From an uncultured Alkaliphilus sp. (GTDB lineage Bacteria; Bacillota; Clostridia; Peptostreptococcales; Natronincolaceae), in the NCBI GenBank assembly GCA_938074565.1, contig CALJEQ010000006.1, positions 310,001-374,000 of the forward strand: a stretch of 64,000 bases of DNA. Reading direction: 5' to 3'. This document shows positions 37,264 to 44,852 of the stretch, one piece after another (within the stretch, counting starts at the first letter, position 1; each line of letters starts with the position of its first letter). The notes below the pieces were generated by a model, which saw nothing but the letters and a program-made list of their open reading frames with translations, was not told the DNA's origin and made no database searches. The position numbers and the translations under genes are program-made.

Positions 37264-38841
37264 ATGGTCAAGATTGATATTGAACCAATACATGACGATA
37301 CAAGAAGTTGTATAGAAGACTTGGTGGCAACCTTTGCTATTTGGAAAAAATATGATTATGAAATGATGTTTAATCATTCTTGGAACTTTAGAATGAAAAA
37401 AAAGGAAAAAGATGAAGAATTAATTGGTAATCTTATTAAACTAAGTGAGTATGTAGATATAGACAGTATTGAAAAAAATCTTAATTTTACATTGAGATAC
37501 GCTGAAACAACTTGTTTTGATGAATTTATAGACTTAATTGAAGAAAATATAAAAAATTCATTACCTGTAATTATCTACATTGATGCCTATTGGTGTAAAT
37601 GGCTTGAATTATCATATAAAAAATATCACGCACCACATTTTTGTATGGTAGTTGGTTTAGATAGAGAGAATGAAATATTGCACTGTATTGATGCGAACCC
37701 TATTAATTATGGGGATACAATTACTTTTGAAGAATGTAAAGAGTTTTATAAATGTTACTTAACATTTGATGAATCGAAGGATAAACCAATAAATATGAGT
37801 TTAATCGAAGCAGTAACCAGTTTGCTACCTAAAGAAGATTCTGATGGAAGAGATAATTTTGATTACATAAGGTATTTTGGTGATGTTATTAAAACCATTG
37901 ATGTAGAAGACGAGTTTAGGGGTTATATGAATTATTTACATGAAGCACCATTATATAAAGCCGTGAATGATACCATAAGATTGAGAAAACAAACATCCAT
38001 GCTATTAAAATATTTAGGCAAAAAATATAGTCATGCAAGGCTTAATAATTTTTCAGAAGCATTTACTAAAATTGAAGCTAAATGGACGAATGTAAAAGGT
38101 ATGATTATGAAAATGTTATATGTAGCCAATAAAGAAATACTAGTAAACAAAATAAGTACTAAATTATATGAAATAGCCAATGAAGAAGAATTATTTTGTA
38201 ATAATTTAAATCAATACATATCAAATGAAGGTGTGCAAGTGACACAGCCTATTTTTAATGAAGAACTTGGAAGAGATAATCATCATGAAAATCATATATT
38301 TCAGTCCTATTCATTTGTAGAACTGAAGGATTATTATAATAATCAAGGAATAGAATCAATTAATGGAAATATGTTTTCGGCAGGTGGGGGATACTTTATT
38401 AATAAAAATTTTCCTAATGAATCTATAGAATGGAAAATTGATGATATGAAATTTAAATTTCCTTTAATTGATAAAACTGAAAATGATAACGTTTCATGTG
38501 AAAAACAACAAATATCGATTAATAGTTATGAATGTTTGAGTATTATGGTTCTAGGATGTTGTGAGTGGGGAAGTTATTCGGAAGAACTAATAGTTAATTT
38601 TGTAGATGATACAAGCGAAATATTAATAATTAAGTTATCAGATTGGGGAATAAAAGAACCTATTTTAGGGGATAAAATTGCTTGGAGGGGACATGCAAGT
38701 AAAATAGATAGTAAAGAAGAAATATTTCCAGTAAATATTTATGCTCAAAAGTTATACCTAAACCATAAAAAAGCAATTAAAAGTATAGAATTACCAGATT
38801 GTCCTAATATGCATATATTTTCGTTGACGCTTGCTAAGTAG
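37264..38841 (+). CDS. Stand-alone BtrH-like papain-fold acyltransferase
   Basis: A 525-residue protein. The N-terminal domain carries a plausible Cys16-His125-Asp143 triad (RSCIEDL, HAPHFCMVVGLD, HCIDANP) with the same Cys-His spacing, about 105-110 residues, as the domain at the end of NRPS-D. This is the layout of BtrH N-terminal family proteins, which move an acyl chain from a carrier protein to an amine. A helical middle (about 180-310) follows. The last ~190 residues are rich in alternating beta-type segments (LSIMVLGCCEWGSYSEELIVNF) and look like a jelly-roll or carbohydrate-binding sandwich; that part is only an impression. An upstream in-frame ATG at 37240 lacks a ribosome site, while GGAGAGGG at 37247 serves the ATG at 37264. 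It is the last gene of the cluster. Confidence 0.75.
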   Translation: MVKIDIEPIHDDTRSCIEDLVATFAIWKKYDYEMMFNHSWNFRMKKKEKDEELIGNLIKLSEYVDIDSIEKNLNFTLRYAETTCFDEFIDLIEENIKNSLPVIIYIDAYWCKWLELSYKKYHAPHFCMVVGLDRENEILHCIDANPINYGDTITFEECKEFYKCYLTFDESKDKPINMSLIEAVTSLLPKEDSDGRDNFDYIRYFGDVIKTIDVEDEFRGYMNYLHEAPLYKAVNDTIRLRKQTSMLLKYLGKKYSHARLNNFSEAFTKIEAKWTNVKGMIMKMLYVANKEILVNKISTKLYEIANEEELFCNNLNQYISNEGVQVTQPIFNEELGRDNHHENHIFQSYSFVELKDYYNNQGIESINGNMFSAGGGYFINKNFPNESIEWKIDDMKFKFPLIDKTENDNVSCEKQQISINSYECLSIMVLGCCEWGSYSEELIVNFVDDTSEILIIKLSDWGIKEPILGDKIAWRGHASKIDSKEEIFPVNIYAQKLYLNHKKAIKSIELPDCPNMHIFSLTLAK

Positions 38842-38915
38842 TTCAATACAGTTATGATGACCTTAAAGATATTTTTTGTATTATGCTACTTATTAAGTAA
38901 TTCTTAAATATGGAT

Positions 38916-39008
38916 ATGTAGAGGGGATGTTTTAGGGTTATAGGAAAATATCAAAAATTTTTATATATTTTATCCAACTTCTTGCTATATCCCCTCTACA
39001 TTTTTAAA
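38916..39008. terminator. Long-loop terminator at the end of the cluster
   Basis: ATGTAGAGGGGAT at 38916-38928 pairs exactly with ATCCCCTCTACAT at 38989-39001, which is followed by TTTTT. The 60-base loop is unusually long. It lies between the convergent cluster and the peroxiredoxin gene and may stop cluster transcription. Confidence 0.6.
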
Positions 39009-39064
39009 ACGTAGAGTAAAGTGTTTTTTAGGTAAGTTCTATTTTAACTATTTTAAATCTAATA

Positions 39065-39526
39065 TCAATTACTGGATAAAACATTTAGAACTTCATTAAT
39101 ATCGGGTAGCTGCCCAGATGGGTAAACTTTCACCCATTCTACCTTACCATTTTCATCTATAATAATGTTTACTCGTTGGGATACGCCTTCTAGCCCATCA
39201 AAGATCCCATACTCCTTAGCTATTTTGCCGTGGGGCCAAAAATCTGATGGGAGACTAACCTTATTAATCTGAAGTGCAGTTGCCCACGCTTCTTTACAAG
39301 GCTGGGGATCTACACTGAAACCAAGGGGAACAGTGTTAAGACTTTGAAATTTTTGTAGGTTAGTTTCCAATGATCTCATTTGATCAGTACAGACTGGAGT
39401 CCAGGCTAGAGGATGCCATGAGAGAAGAACTTTTTTTCCTCTATAATCAGATAAACTTATATTTTGGTTTTTATTGTCCTTTACAGAAAAGTCTGGTGCA
39501 TCTGCTCCAACTGTAATTAGATCCAT
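39065..39526 (-). CDS. Peroxiredoxin (AhpC/TSA family)
   Basis: A 153-residue thioredoxin-fold peroxidase. Peroxidatic Cys46 sits in PLAWTPVC, the PxxxTxxC motif. A second Cys77 in DPQPCKEAW could be the resolving cysteine of an atypical two-Cys enzyme or be unused. It reduces H2O2 and organic peroxides in the cytosol, fitting oxidative-stress defence in an anaerobe. Its own strand has GAAAGGAAG just before the ATG. It points toward the end of the biosynthetic cluster, so it is transcribed independently and is probably not part of it. Confidence 0.92.
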   Translation of the reverse strand: MDLITVGADAPDFSVKDNKNQNISLSDYRGKKVLLSWHPLAWTPVCTDQMRSLETNLQKFQSLNTVPLGFSVDPQPCKEAWATALQINKVSLPSDFWPHGKIAKEYGIFDGLEGVSQRVNIIIDENGKVEWVKVYPSGQLPDINEVLNVLSSN

Positions 39527-39555
39527 TGTAATCTTCCTTTCATTTTTTATTTTAC

Positions 39556-39590
39556 TTATTTATTTAATTATTTATTTAATTATTTATTTA
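39556..39590. repeat. Three tandem copies of TTATTTATTTAA
   Basis: A 12-bp unit occurs at 39556, 39568 and 39580, the last copy missing its final A. It lies upstream of the peroxiredoxin gene, where on the minus strand it reads TTAAATAAATAA. It may be slippage-prone spacing in or near that promoter. Confidence 0.85.
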
Positions 39591-39678
39591 GGTTTCCCTA
39601 AAAAAAGGTTTATATGAAAAGTGTAAAAACTATTTGTATTGCAAATAAATATGTTAATCAATTTGCAATTAACTTAGC

Positions 39679-39707
39679 TTTACAATATGTTTTTTATAGT
39701 ATATAAT
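39679..39707 (+). promoter_or_regulatory. Sigma-A promoter of a leader transcript
   Basis: TTTACA at 39679-39684 and TATAAT at 39702-39707 are separated by exactly 17 bp. The expected start near 39714 is about 40 bases before the tiny ORF at 39756. Confidence 0.8.
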
Positions 39708-39755
39708 TAAAATTGTTTAAAAAAAATAGTTTTTTTAAAAGGAGGAACGTAAGTT

Positions 39756-39776
39756 ATGACACCAGCTATTTGCTAA
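39756..39776 (+). CDS. Possible 6-residue leader peptide (MTPAIC)
   Basis: ATG ACA CCA GCT ATT TGC TAA follows AAAAGGAGG about 7 bases upstream and lies 42 bases downstream of a consensus promoter. Such a strong ribosome site in front of a 6-codon ORF is typical of regulatory leader peptides. Downstream are a weak hairpin (AAAAGAGTA / TACTCTTTT, about 39836-39888) and a strong terminator at 40162, then an acetyltransferase gene. Regulation of that gene by ribosome stalling is a hypothesis; translation itself is unproven. Confidence 0.45.
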   Translation: MTPAIC

Positions 39777-40161
39777 TATTAATTTATCAAATGGAAAATA
39801 AATTCCATTGAAGTCAAATTAATAGTGATTTTTTAAAAGAGTAAACTTTTGTCATTTGACATAAGTGTTTTTTTGTGTACTCTTTTAGAAAGTAGCAATC
39901 TAGAAGGTAACTTACTTCCTTAATATTAATAATGATAAATAATAAAATAAAATATACACATTTCTACCCCAAAACCCATCTTTATGTACATATAGAGTAT
40001 ATATATATTATATAAATAAAGGGTTTAATTTCCTAGCTGATGAGAAACTTCGTAATAAAATGAAGATATTACTTTTATAAAGTGCATCTTTAAATACGGT
40101 GGTTACAGAAGGCTTTTGTGTATTTTGTGATTTTATAATGATAATTATTTAATAATTAATG

Positions 40162-40202
40162 AAAGGCTGTAAGAAGAATATATCTTCTTACGGCCTTTTT
40201 TA
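40162..40202 (+). terminator. Strong terminator before the GNAT gene
   Basis: A 16-bp stem (AAAGGCTGTAAGAAGA with TCTTCTTACGGCCTTT, one G-T pair) and a T run lie between the leader promoter at 39679 and the acetyltransferase start at 40287. It either ends a ~490-nt small RNA or acts as an attenuator. Between 39777 and 40161 no gene was seen. Confidence 0.85.
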
Positions 40203-40286
40203 GTAATGAAAGTTAGATAGGAAGTAAAATACATCTAAATTGCTTATGAAGTACGTCATATTAATAATAAATTGGAGGAATAATAT

Positions 40287-41135
40287 ATGATAACAATGAC
40301 AAATGGCCATACAGCCACACAGGAGTTTAAAAATCAGTATAATCAATTAATGATGGACACATTTGGTTTTAGTTTAGAGAAATGGCATAATCTTAATGTT
40401 TGGGATGACACTTATGAAAATTATACAATTAAAGAAGAAAACATGATAATTGCCAATGTTTCTATTTTTAAAATGAGAATAGTAATTGGTAATGTAGAAC
40501 GTACATGTATACAAATTGGTGGTGTAGCTACAAAAAAAGAATATCGCGGAAAGGGATATTCTAGAAAAATAATGGAGCATATTTTAGGTGTTTATCCAGA
40601 TGCACCAGGACTTTTATTTGCAGCAGATGATGCCTGTAATTTTTATCCTAAATTTGGCTTTACCCCCATCGTAGATAAGCAGCCTTACATTGATTACCAA
40701 TTGGACAATATAGGAGAAATGACAAAACTTGAGGTGTTAGACCCTAAGGTAGATCAATATTTAAAAGAACGAAAACAGTTTTCAAAGGTCTTTGATTGTA
40801 AGGATCAATATGCCATTAACTGGTTTCATATAAGTAACATTTATCCAAACAATATCTATGAAATAGAACAGCTGGGTGTTATGATCATTGCTAGACAAGT
40901 AAATAATGTGTTAACAATTTTTGATATAGTATCTAAAGAACCTGTAACCTTCGTTGAATTGATACCTCATCTGCATTTTTCAGGGATTAACAAAATTAAA
41001 TTTGGTTTTAACCCTGATAGATTAAGTATTGATTATCTTCTGGAAGACATTCAGGTGGAAGATTCTACTTTATTCATAAAAGATCAGTTTTTGCAACAAA
41101 ACCAATATATTGTACCTATGTTAACAAGAGTATAG
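40287..41135 (+). CDS. GNAT family N-acetyltransferase
   Basis: A 282-residue protein. The N-terminal half is a GNAT domain with IQIGGVATKKEYRGKGYSRKIMEHIL, containing the acetyl-CoA binding RGKGYS loop, and ADDACNFYPKFGFTPI. The C-terminal ~130 residues, from KLEVLDPKVDQYL onward, resemble a second degenerate acyltransferase-like half seen in long GNATs. The substrate is unknown. A good AATTGGAGG ribosome site precedes the ATG, and the gene stands alone behind a terminator-containing leader (39679-40202), so its expression may be conditional. A role in antibiotic resistance is possible given its neighbourhood but is not shown by the sequence. Confidence 0.82.
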   Translation: MITMTNGHTATQEFKNQYNQLMMDTFGFSLEKWHNLNVWDDTYENYTIKEENMIIANVSIFKMRIVIGNVERTCIQIGGVATKKEYRGKGYSRKIMEHILGVYPDAPGLLFAADDACNFYPKFGFTPIVDKQPYIDYQLDNIGEMTKLEVLDPKVDQYLKERKQFSKVFDCKDQYAINWFHISNIYPNNIYEIEQLGVMIIARQVNNVLTIFDIVSKEPVTFVELIPHLHFSGINKIKFGFNPDRLSIDYLLEDIQVEDSTLFIKDQFLQQNQYIVPMLTRV

Positions 41136-41462
41136 AAAGATGTATCATGCATTATATATATTATAAATTACTTTATGGGAAATAACTACATAAGAGGGTA
41201 GTGGTTAATGCCCCAGTTGTTATAATTGAACTTATTAACTTATTGGTATATAATACTAATAAAGACTGTAAAGTGTTTTAGAGTATCTCCCAATAATATT
41301 TTACAAATTAGTATTTTTAAAATATGAAACTTATTTCATTACTATATCTGTTTCATTGTTGAATAATTTATATTACTTACATTAGGGGAATATTTATTAT
41401 TTGTTGAGCAATTATAAAATAAAGTAAGAAAAATAGCAAAATATAACGATGGAGGTTTACAA
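41136..41462. other. Intergenic region
   Basis: 327 bp of AT-rich DNA without a supportable gene. A small palindrome ATGAAACTTATTTCAT lies around 41323-41340. GGAGG at about 41451 is the ribosome site of the next gene. No convincing terminator or paired promoter was seen. Confidence 0.4.
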
Positions 41463-41852
41463 ATGATAAAAGCTTACTTAGCAGGAATATCAACTTATTA
41501 TGAGGGTGAAGATATAGAGATTCGTTATCGAATTTATGAAGGAGAAAAATTAGTAACTAAAACTTCAATTTTTAAGGAATATAAGAAACCAGCAGTGGTG
41601 ACAATGTTTGCATTAAGAGCCCTTTTAAAAGAGTTAGAAAAACATAAGGATAATGAGATTACCATTATTGTTAATGATACAGCTTTAAAAGAGCAAATTA
41701 ACGAAACAACAAAGACAAAAAATAGAGATGTACTAAAAATGGCAAGTTTAGTTAGAGAAGAACTTAAAAAGTTTAATAACTCTATTACTATTAAAGATAT
41801 TAGTGAAAATAAAGAAGAACTAGTAAAATGGAACGATGTACTACAACCATAA
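41463..41852 (+). CDS. Small protein with possible degenerate RNase H-like fold
   Basis: A 129-residue protein that I do not recognise. The segment PAVVTMFALRALLKELEKHKDNEITIIVND, then a TKTKNRDVLKMASLVREELKKF helix, follows the order of elements in RNase HI-like proteins: a helix with the conserved alanine, then a beta strand ending in Asp, then N-x-D. The first catalytic Asp and the helix Glu seem to be missing, so it is probably not a nuclease. Fold assignment is a low-confidence inference. It has a GATGGAGG ribosome site and its own terminator, so it is monocistronic. Confidence 0.65.
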   Translation: MIKAYLAGISTYYEGEDIEIRYRIYEGEKLVTKTSIFKEYKKPAVVTMFALRALLKELEKHKDNEITIIVNDTALKEQINETTKTKNRDVLKMASLVREELKKFNNSITIKDISENKEELVKWNDVLQP

Positions 41853-41874
41853 TATTAGGAAATAAGAACCATAT

Positions 41875-41918
41875 TAGCATGACCTATACATTGTATAAGT
41901 CATGCTATTTTAATTTTT
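41875..41918 (+). terminator. Rho-independent terminator
   Basis: TAGCATGAC plus TATAC pairs with GTATA plus GTCATGCTA around a 3-base loop, followed by TTTTAATTTTTT. It ends the 41463 gene. Confidence 0.88.
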
Positions 41919-42081
41919 TGATTATTAAAATTAATAAATATTAATTAAGTATTAGATAAGATGTAATTAGTTTAGTATATACAGATAAAAAGATCTATAA
42001 ACAAACTTAAATTTGTATAAATATAAATTTGGATTTTTAAAAAAGTATTATAAATTAATAAAAATTATATTTATAATTTTT

Positions 42082-42111
42082 TGGTAAAATTAGTATTTTT
42101 AAGTTACAATG
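42082..42111 (+). promoter_or_regulatory. Candidate promoter of a short transcript
   Basis: TTGGTA at 42082-42087 and TACAAT at 42106-42111 are separated by 18 bp. It would start a ~200-nt RNA near 42118 that ends at the terminator at 42293. Confidence 0.55.
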
Positions 42112-42215
42112 AATATATACTTATTTAATTAACAATATGTTTACCAATGCTTTGAAAAGTATAGTAAAAAATAGTAAGGAATGATATTAATCTATTTGAC
42201 GAGGAGGAATAATAA

Positions 42216-42230
42216 ATGATACCCTTTTGA
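42216..42230 (+). CDS. Possible 4-residue ORF (MIPF) with strong ribosome site
   Basis: ATG ATA CCC TTT TGA follows GAGGAGGAAT. It is flanked by a promoter (42082) and a terminator (42293). The arrangement echoes the MTPAIC leader at 39756. It may be a leader or ribosome-binding decoy inside a small RNA upstream of the chemotaxis receptor gene. Translation is unproven. Confidence 0.35.
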   Translation: MIPF

Positions 42231-42292
42231 CAGATAATTTTTTTGCTTATTGCTTTGATGGATTAAATGTTCTGCAATATTTCCCATAAAAT

Positions 42293-42320
42293 AAAAGCAC
42301 TATACATAATGCTTTTTTTA
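42293..42320 (+). terminator. Terminator of the short transcript
   Basis: AAAAGCA at 42293-42299 pairs with TGCTTTT at 42310-42316, followed by more T. From here to 42567 is AT-rich DNA with a possible TTGTAA-19 bp-TATAAT promoter (42486-42516) for the chemotaxis receptor; no other gene was seen. Confidence 0.75.
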
Positions 42321-42567
42321 TTGCTATTGTATAAGCAATAAGTAATAAGTAATACAGTGAAAAAAATAAGTATTGATGCTTATAATTATTTAATATTGAG
42401 ATGTAACAAATAATGAAAATAAAAAAATATATTCTAAAAACTAATTGTATAGTAAGTATTATAATTATTTAAATATAAAAAAATTTTGTAAAATTAAAAG
42501 GATATTGCCCTATAATGATAGAATTTAGTAAATAAACATAAGAATATTATTTAGAAAGGAGAACCAT

Positions 42568-44646
42568 ATGAAATCTATAAAAAAACACTTGTTAATTGTT
42601 ACTCTATTACTTGTATTTATCCCATTTCTTATTTCTAATGGATCTAATTATTATTATGTAGCAATTGAGTTAGAAAACCAAGTTGTAAAAGAAAGTGAAC
42701 TACTGACAAGCAATATAGCAGAATATGTAACAGAATTTTTGGTAAATGCTTATAGTATTACAGATATGATGGCACATAGTAGTGATGTCTACAGATTTTC
42801 ACCTGATGAACAAGAAAAACTATTGGTAGAAACAATAAAAAGATACCCTTATTTTGATTTATTATTTATACAGGGAACAGACGGTATGCAGACAGCTAGA
42901 TCCAGCGGAACACTGGGAGATCGATCTAATAGATGGTGGTTTATAAGGGCAATGGAGGAAAAACAGCCATTCATTTCAAAAAGTTATTATTCTCTAGCGG
43001 GTAATATTGCTGTTTCTTCTGTCATAATGCCTATATATAATGAAAATAGAGATTTAGTAGGCGTTATGGGTTCGGATATAAAACTAGATGCAATTCAAAA
43101 ACTTATTGATGAGAAAAATAAAGATGAAAAAAAATATGCATATGTAATAGATAATATGGGAGTTGTTGTTGCCCACCCAGATAAAACTAAAGTTGAAGAA
43201 TTATATAATTATGTAGATTTAAACAAAACCATTTTAGTTAAAGACGGTAATGGTAATGTTATAAAAGATGAAAAAGGAAATCAACAAACAGAAGTGGTAG
43301 ATATACAAGTACCTGAAGAACTAAAGAAAATGGTAGAAAAAGCATTATCTGGTGAGTCGGGTATTGGCGAATATGTAGATATTGATGGAAAAAAAGTGAT
43401 AAGTGCATATAAGGCAATTACATTACCAGGGGATTCTGGCAATTGGGCGGTTATTACAACAGAGTCCGTAGATGATGCATTTTCTGTTTTAAAAGACATT
43501 AGAAGAAGAAGTTTGTTAGTTACAGGTTTTTTAGTACTTATAGTTACATTAACAATTTACTTTGTTTCCAGTAATCTTACTCACCCATTGATAGAACTAA
43601 ACAAAGTTTTTGATAAAGCCACCAGTGGAGACTTAAGAGTTAGGGCAGTAGTTAAATCTAAAAATGAAATTGGACAAGTAGCCAATAATTTTAATGTAAT
43701 GATGGATAATATTAGTAAATTAATTAAAGAAGTAAAGGATTCTGCTACAGTAGTGTTTGAATCTTCTAATAGTTTGACAGAGATAACTAGCCAAACAAAT
43801 GCTGCAACCAATGATGTTGCAACAGCTATAGAAGAAATAGCCAGAAGTGCAGGAGATCAAGCTAGAGATACAGAAATGAGTGCAAAGAAAGTCAGAGAAT
43901 TAGCAGATAATATAAAGAAGGTTACTAATTCTGTTGAAGATGTAAATGGCATTACTAAAGAAACTGGTAATCTTAGTACAAAAGGGTTAGATATTGTAAA
44001 AACATTAACTGAGAAAACTATAGAAACAGCTAGATCTTCAAAAGAAGTAAATGATATTGTATTAGAAGTGGATCAAAGCTCAGGTAAAATCGGTAGTATT
44101 ACTGAAACAATTGGAGACATTGCCGAAAAAACAAATTTATTGGCTTTAAATGCTGCAATAGAAGCCGCACGAGCAGGAGAACATGGAAAAGGTTTTGCTG
44201 TAGTAGCAGATGAAGTAAGAAAGTTAGCAGAACAATCTGCCACTGCTGCCAGTGAAATAAGAGGATTAATTACTAATATTCAGTCACAATCTAAAACTGC
44301 TGTAAAGGCAATGGATAATTCTACTGCTATTATGAAGGAACAAGATGAAGCTGTATCTCAAACAGAAGGTATTTTTAATGAAATAACCAATGAAATAAAA
44401 TCAATTGTAGCTAAAGTAAGTGAAATTAAAGTTTACAATAATGATATGAATGAAAGAAAAGATGAATTTGTTGATATAATATCAAGTATTTCAACAGTTG
44501 CGCAACAAACATCATCTGCTACTCAACAAGCGTCTGCATCTACAGAAGAACAACTGGCTGCTATGGAAGAAGTGGCAAATTTCTCACAAAATCTAAATAA
44601 ACTAGCAGCGAATCTTCAAAAACTAGTAGAAACCTTTAATGTTTAA
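42568..44646 (+). CDS. Methyl-accepting chemotaxis protein with dCache sensor
   Basis: A 692-residue transmembrane chemoreceptor. TM1 is at about residues 8-30. An extracytoplasmic double-Cache-like sensor (about 35-290) contains [18 protein letters not shown] and [17 protein letters not shown]2 is at about 310-333, followed by HAMP ([25 protein letters not shown]). The cytoplasmic signalling coiled coil has the conserved tip [40 protein letters not shown], which binds CheA/CheW. The ligand is unknown; dCache sensors often bind amino acids or other small metabolites. GAAAGGAG precedes the ATG. A terminator (44669) shows it is monocistronic. It indicates a motile organism. Confidence 0.95.
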   Translation: MKSIKKHLLIVTLLLVFIPFLISNGSNYYYVAIELENQVVKESELLTSNIAEYVTEFLVNAYSITDMMAHSSDVYRFSPDEQEKLLVETIKRYPYFDLLFIQGTDGMQTARSSGTLGDRSNRWWFIRAMEEKQPFISKSYYSLAGNIAVSSVIMPIYNENRDLVGVMGSDIKLDAIQKLIDEKNKDEKKYAYVIDNMGVVVAHPDKTKVEELYNYVDLNKTILVKDGNGNVIKDEKGNQQTEVVDIQVPEELKKMVEKALSGESGIGEYVDIDGKKVISAYKAITLPGDSGNWAVITTESVDDAFSVLKDIRRRSLLVTGFLVLIVTLTIYFVSSNLTHPLIELNKVFDKATSGDLRVRAVVKSKNEIGQVANNFNVMMDNISKLIKEVKDSATVVFESSNSLTEITSQTNAATNDVATAIEEIARSAGDQARDTEMSAKKVRELADNIKKVTNSVEDVNGITKETGNLSTKGLDIVKTLTEKTIETARSSKEVNDIVLEVDQSSGKIGSITETIGDIAEKTNLLALNAAIEAARAGEHGKGFAVVADEVRKLAEQSATAASEIRGLITNIQSQSKTAVKAMDNSTAIMKEQDEAVSQTEGIFNEITNEIKSIVAKVSEIKVYNNDMNERKDEFVDIISSISTVAQQTSSATQQASASTEEQLAAMEEVANFSQNLNKLAANLQKLVETFNV

Positions 44647-44668
44647 TAAAACTCTATAATTTGTTTAT

Positions 44669-44697
44669 AAAAGACACCTAGCTAACAGGTGTCTTTT
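44669..44697 (+). terminator. Rho-independent terminator
   Basis: AAAAGACACCT pairs perfectly with AGGTGTCTTTT around a 7-base loop, just after the chemoreceptor gene. Confidence 0.9.
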
Positions 44698-44757
44698 GTG
44701 TAAGTTCCTCTGAAAAATGATGTATTAGAAACTTTATATGGCTTGAAAATTATAAAC

Positions 44758-44786
44758 CTGAACTATTTAAAAAGCTGTGATATAAT
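44758..44786 (+). promoter_or_regulatory. Extended -10 promoter of the GH26-like gene
   Basis: TATAAT at 44781-44786 is preceded by TGA (extended -10), with CTGAAC 17 bp upstream as a weak -35. Confidence 0.6.
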
Positions 44787-44852
44787 AAAGTTAATAAAAA
44801 TAATAACAGTTAACTAGTATATAACGATTAAGATTATTGAGGAGGGAACAAC

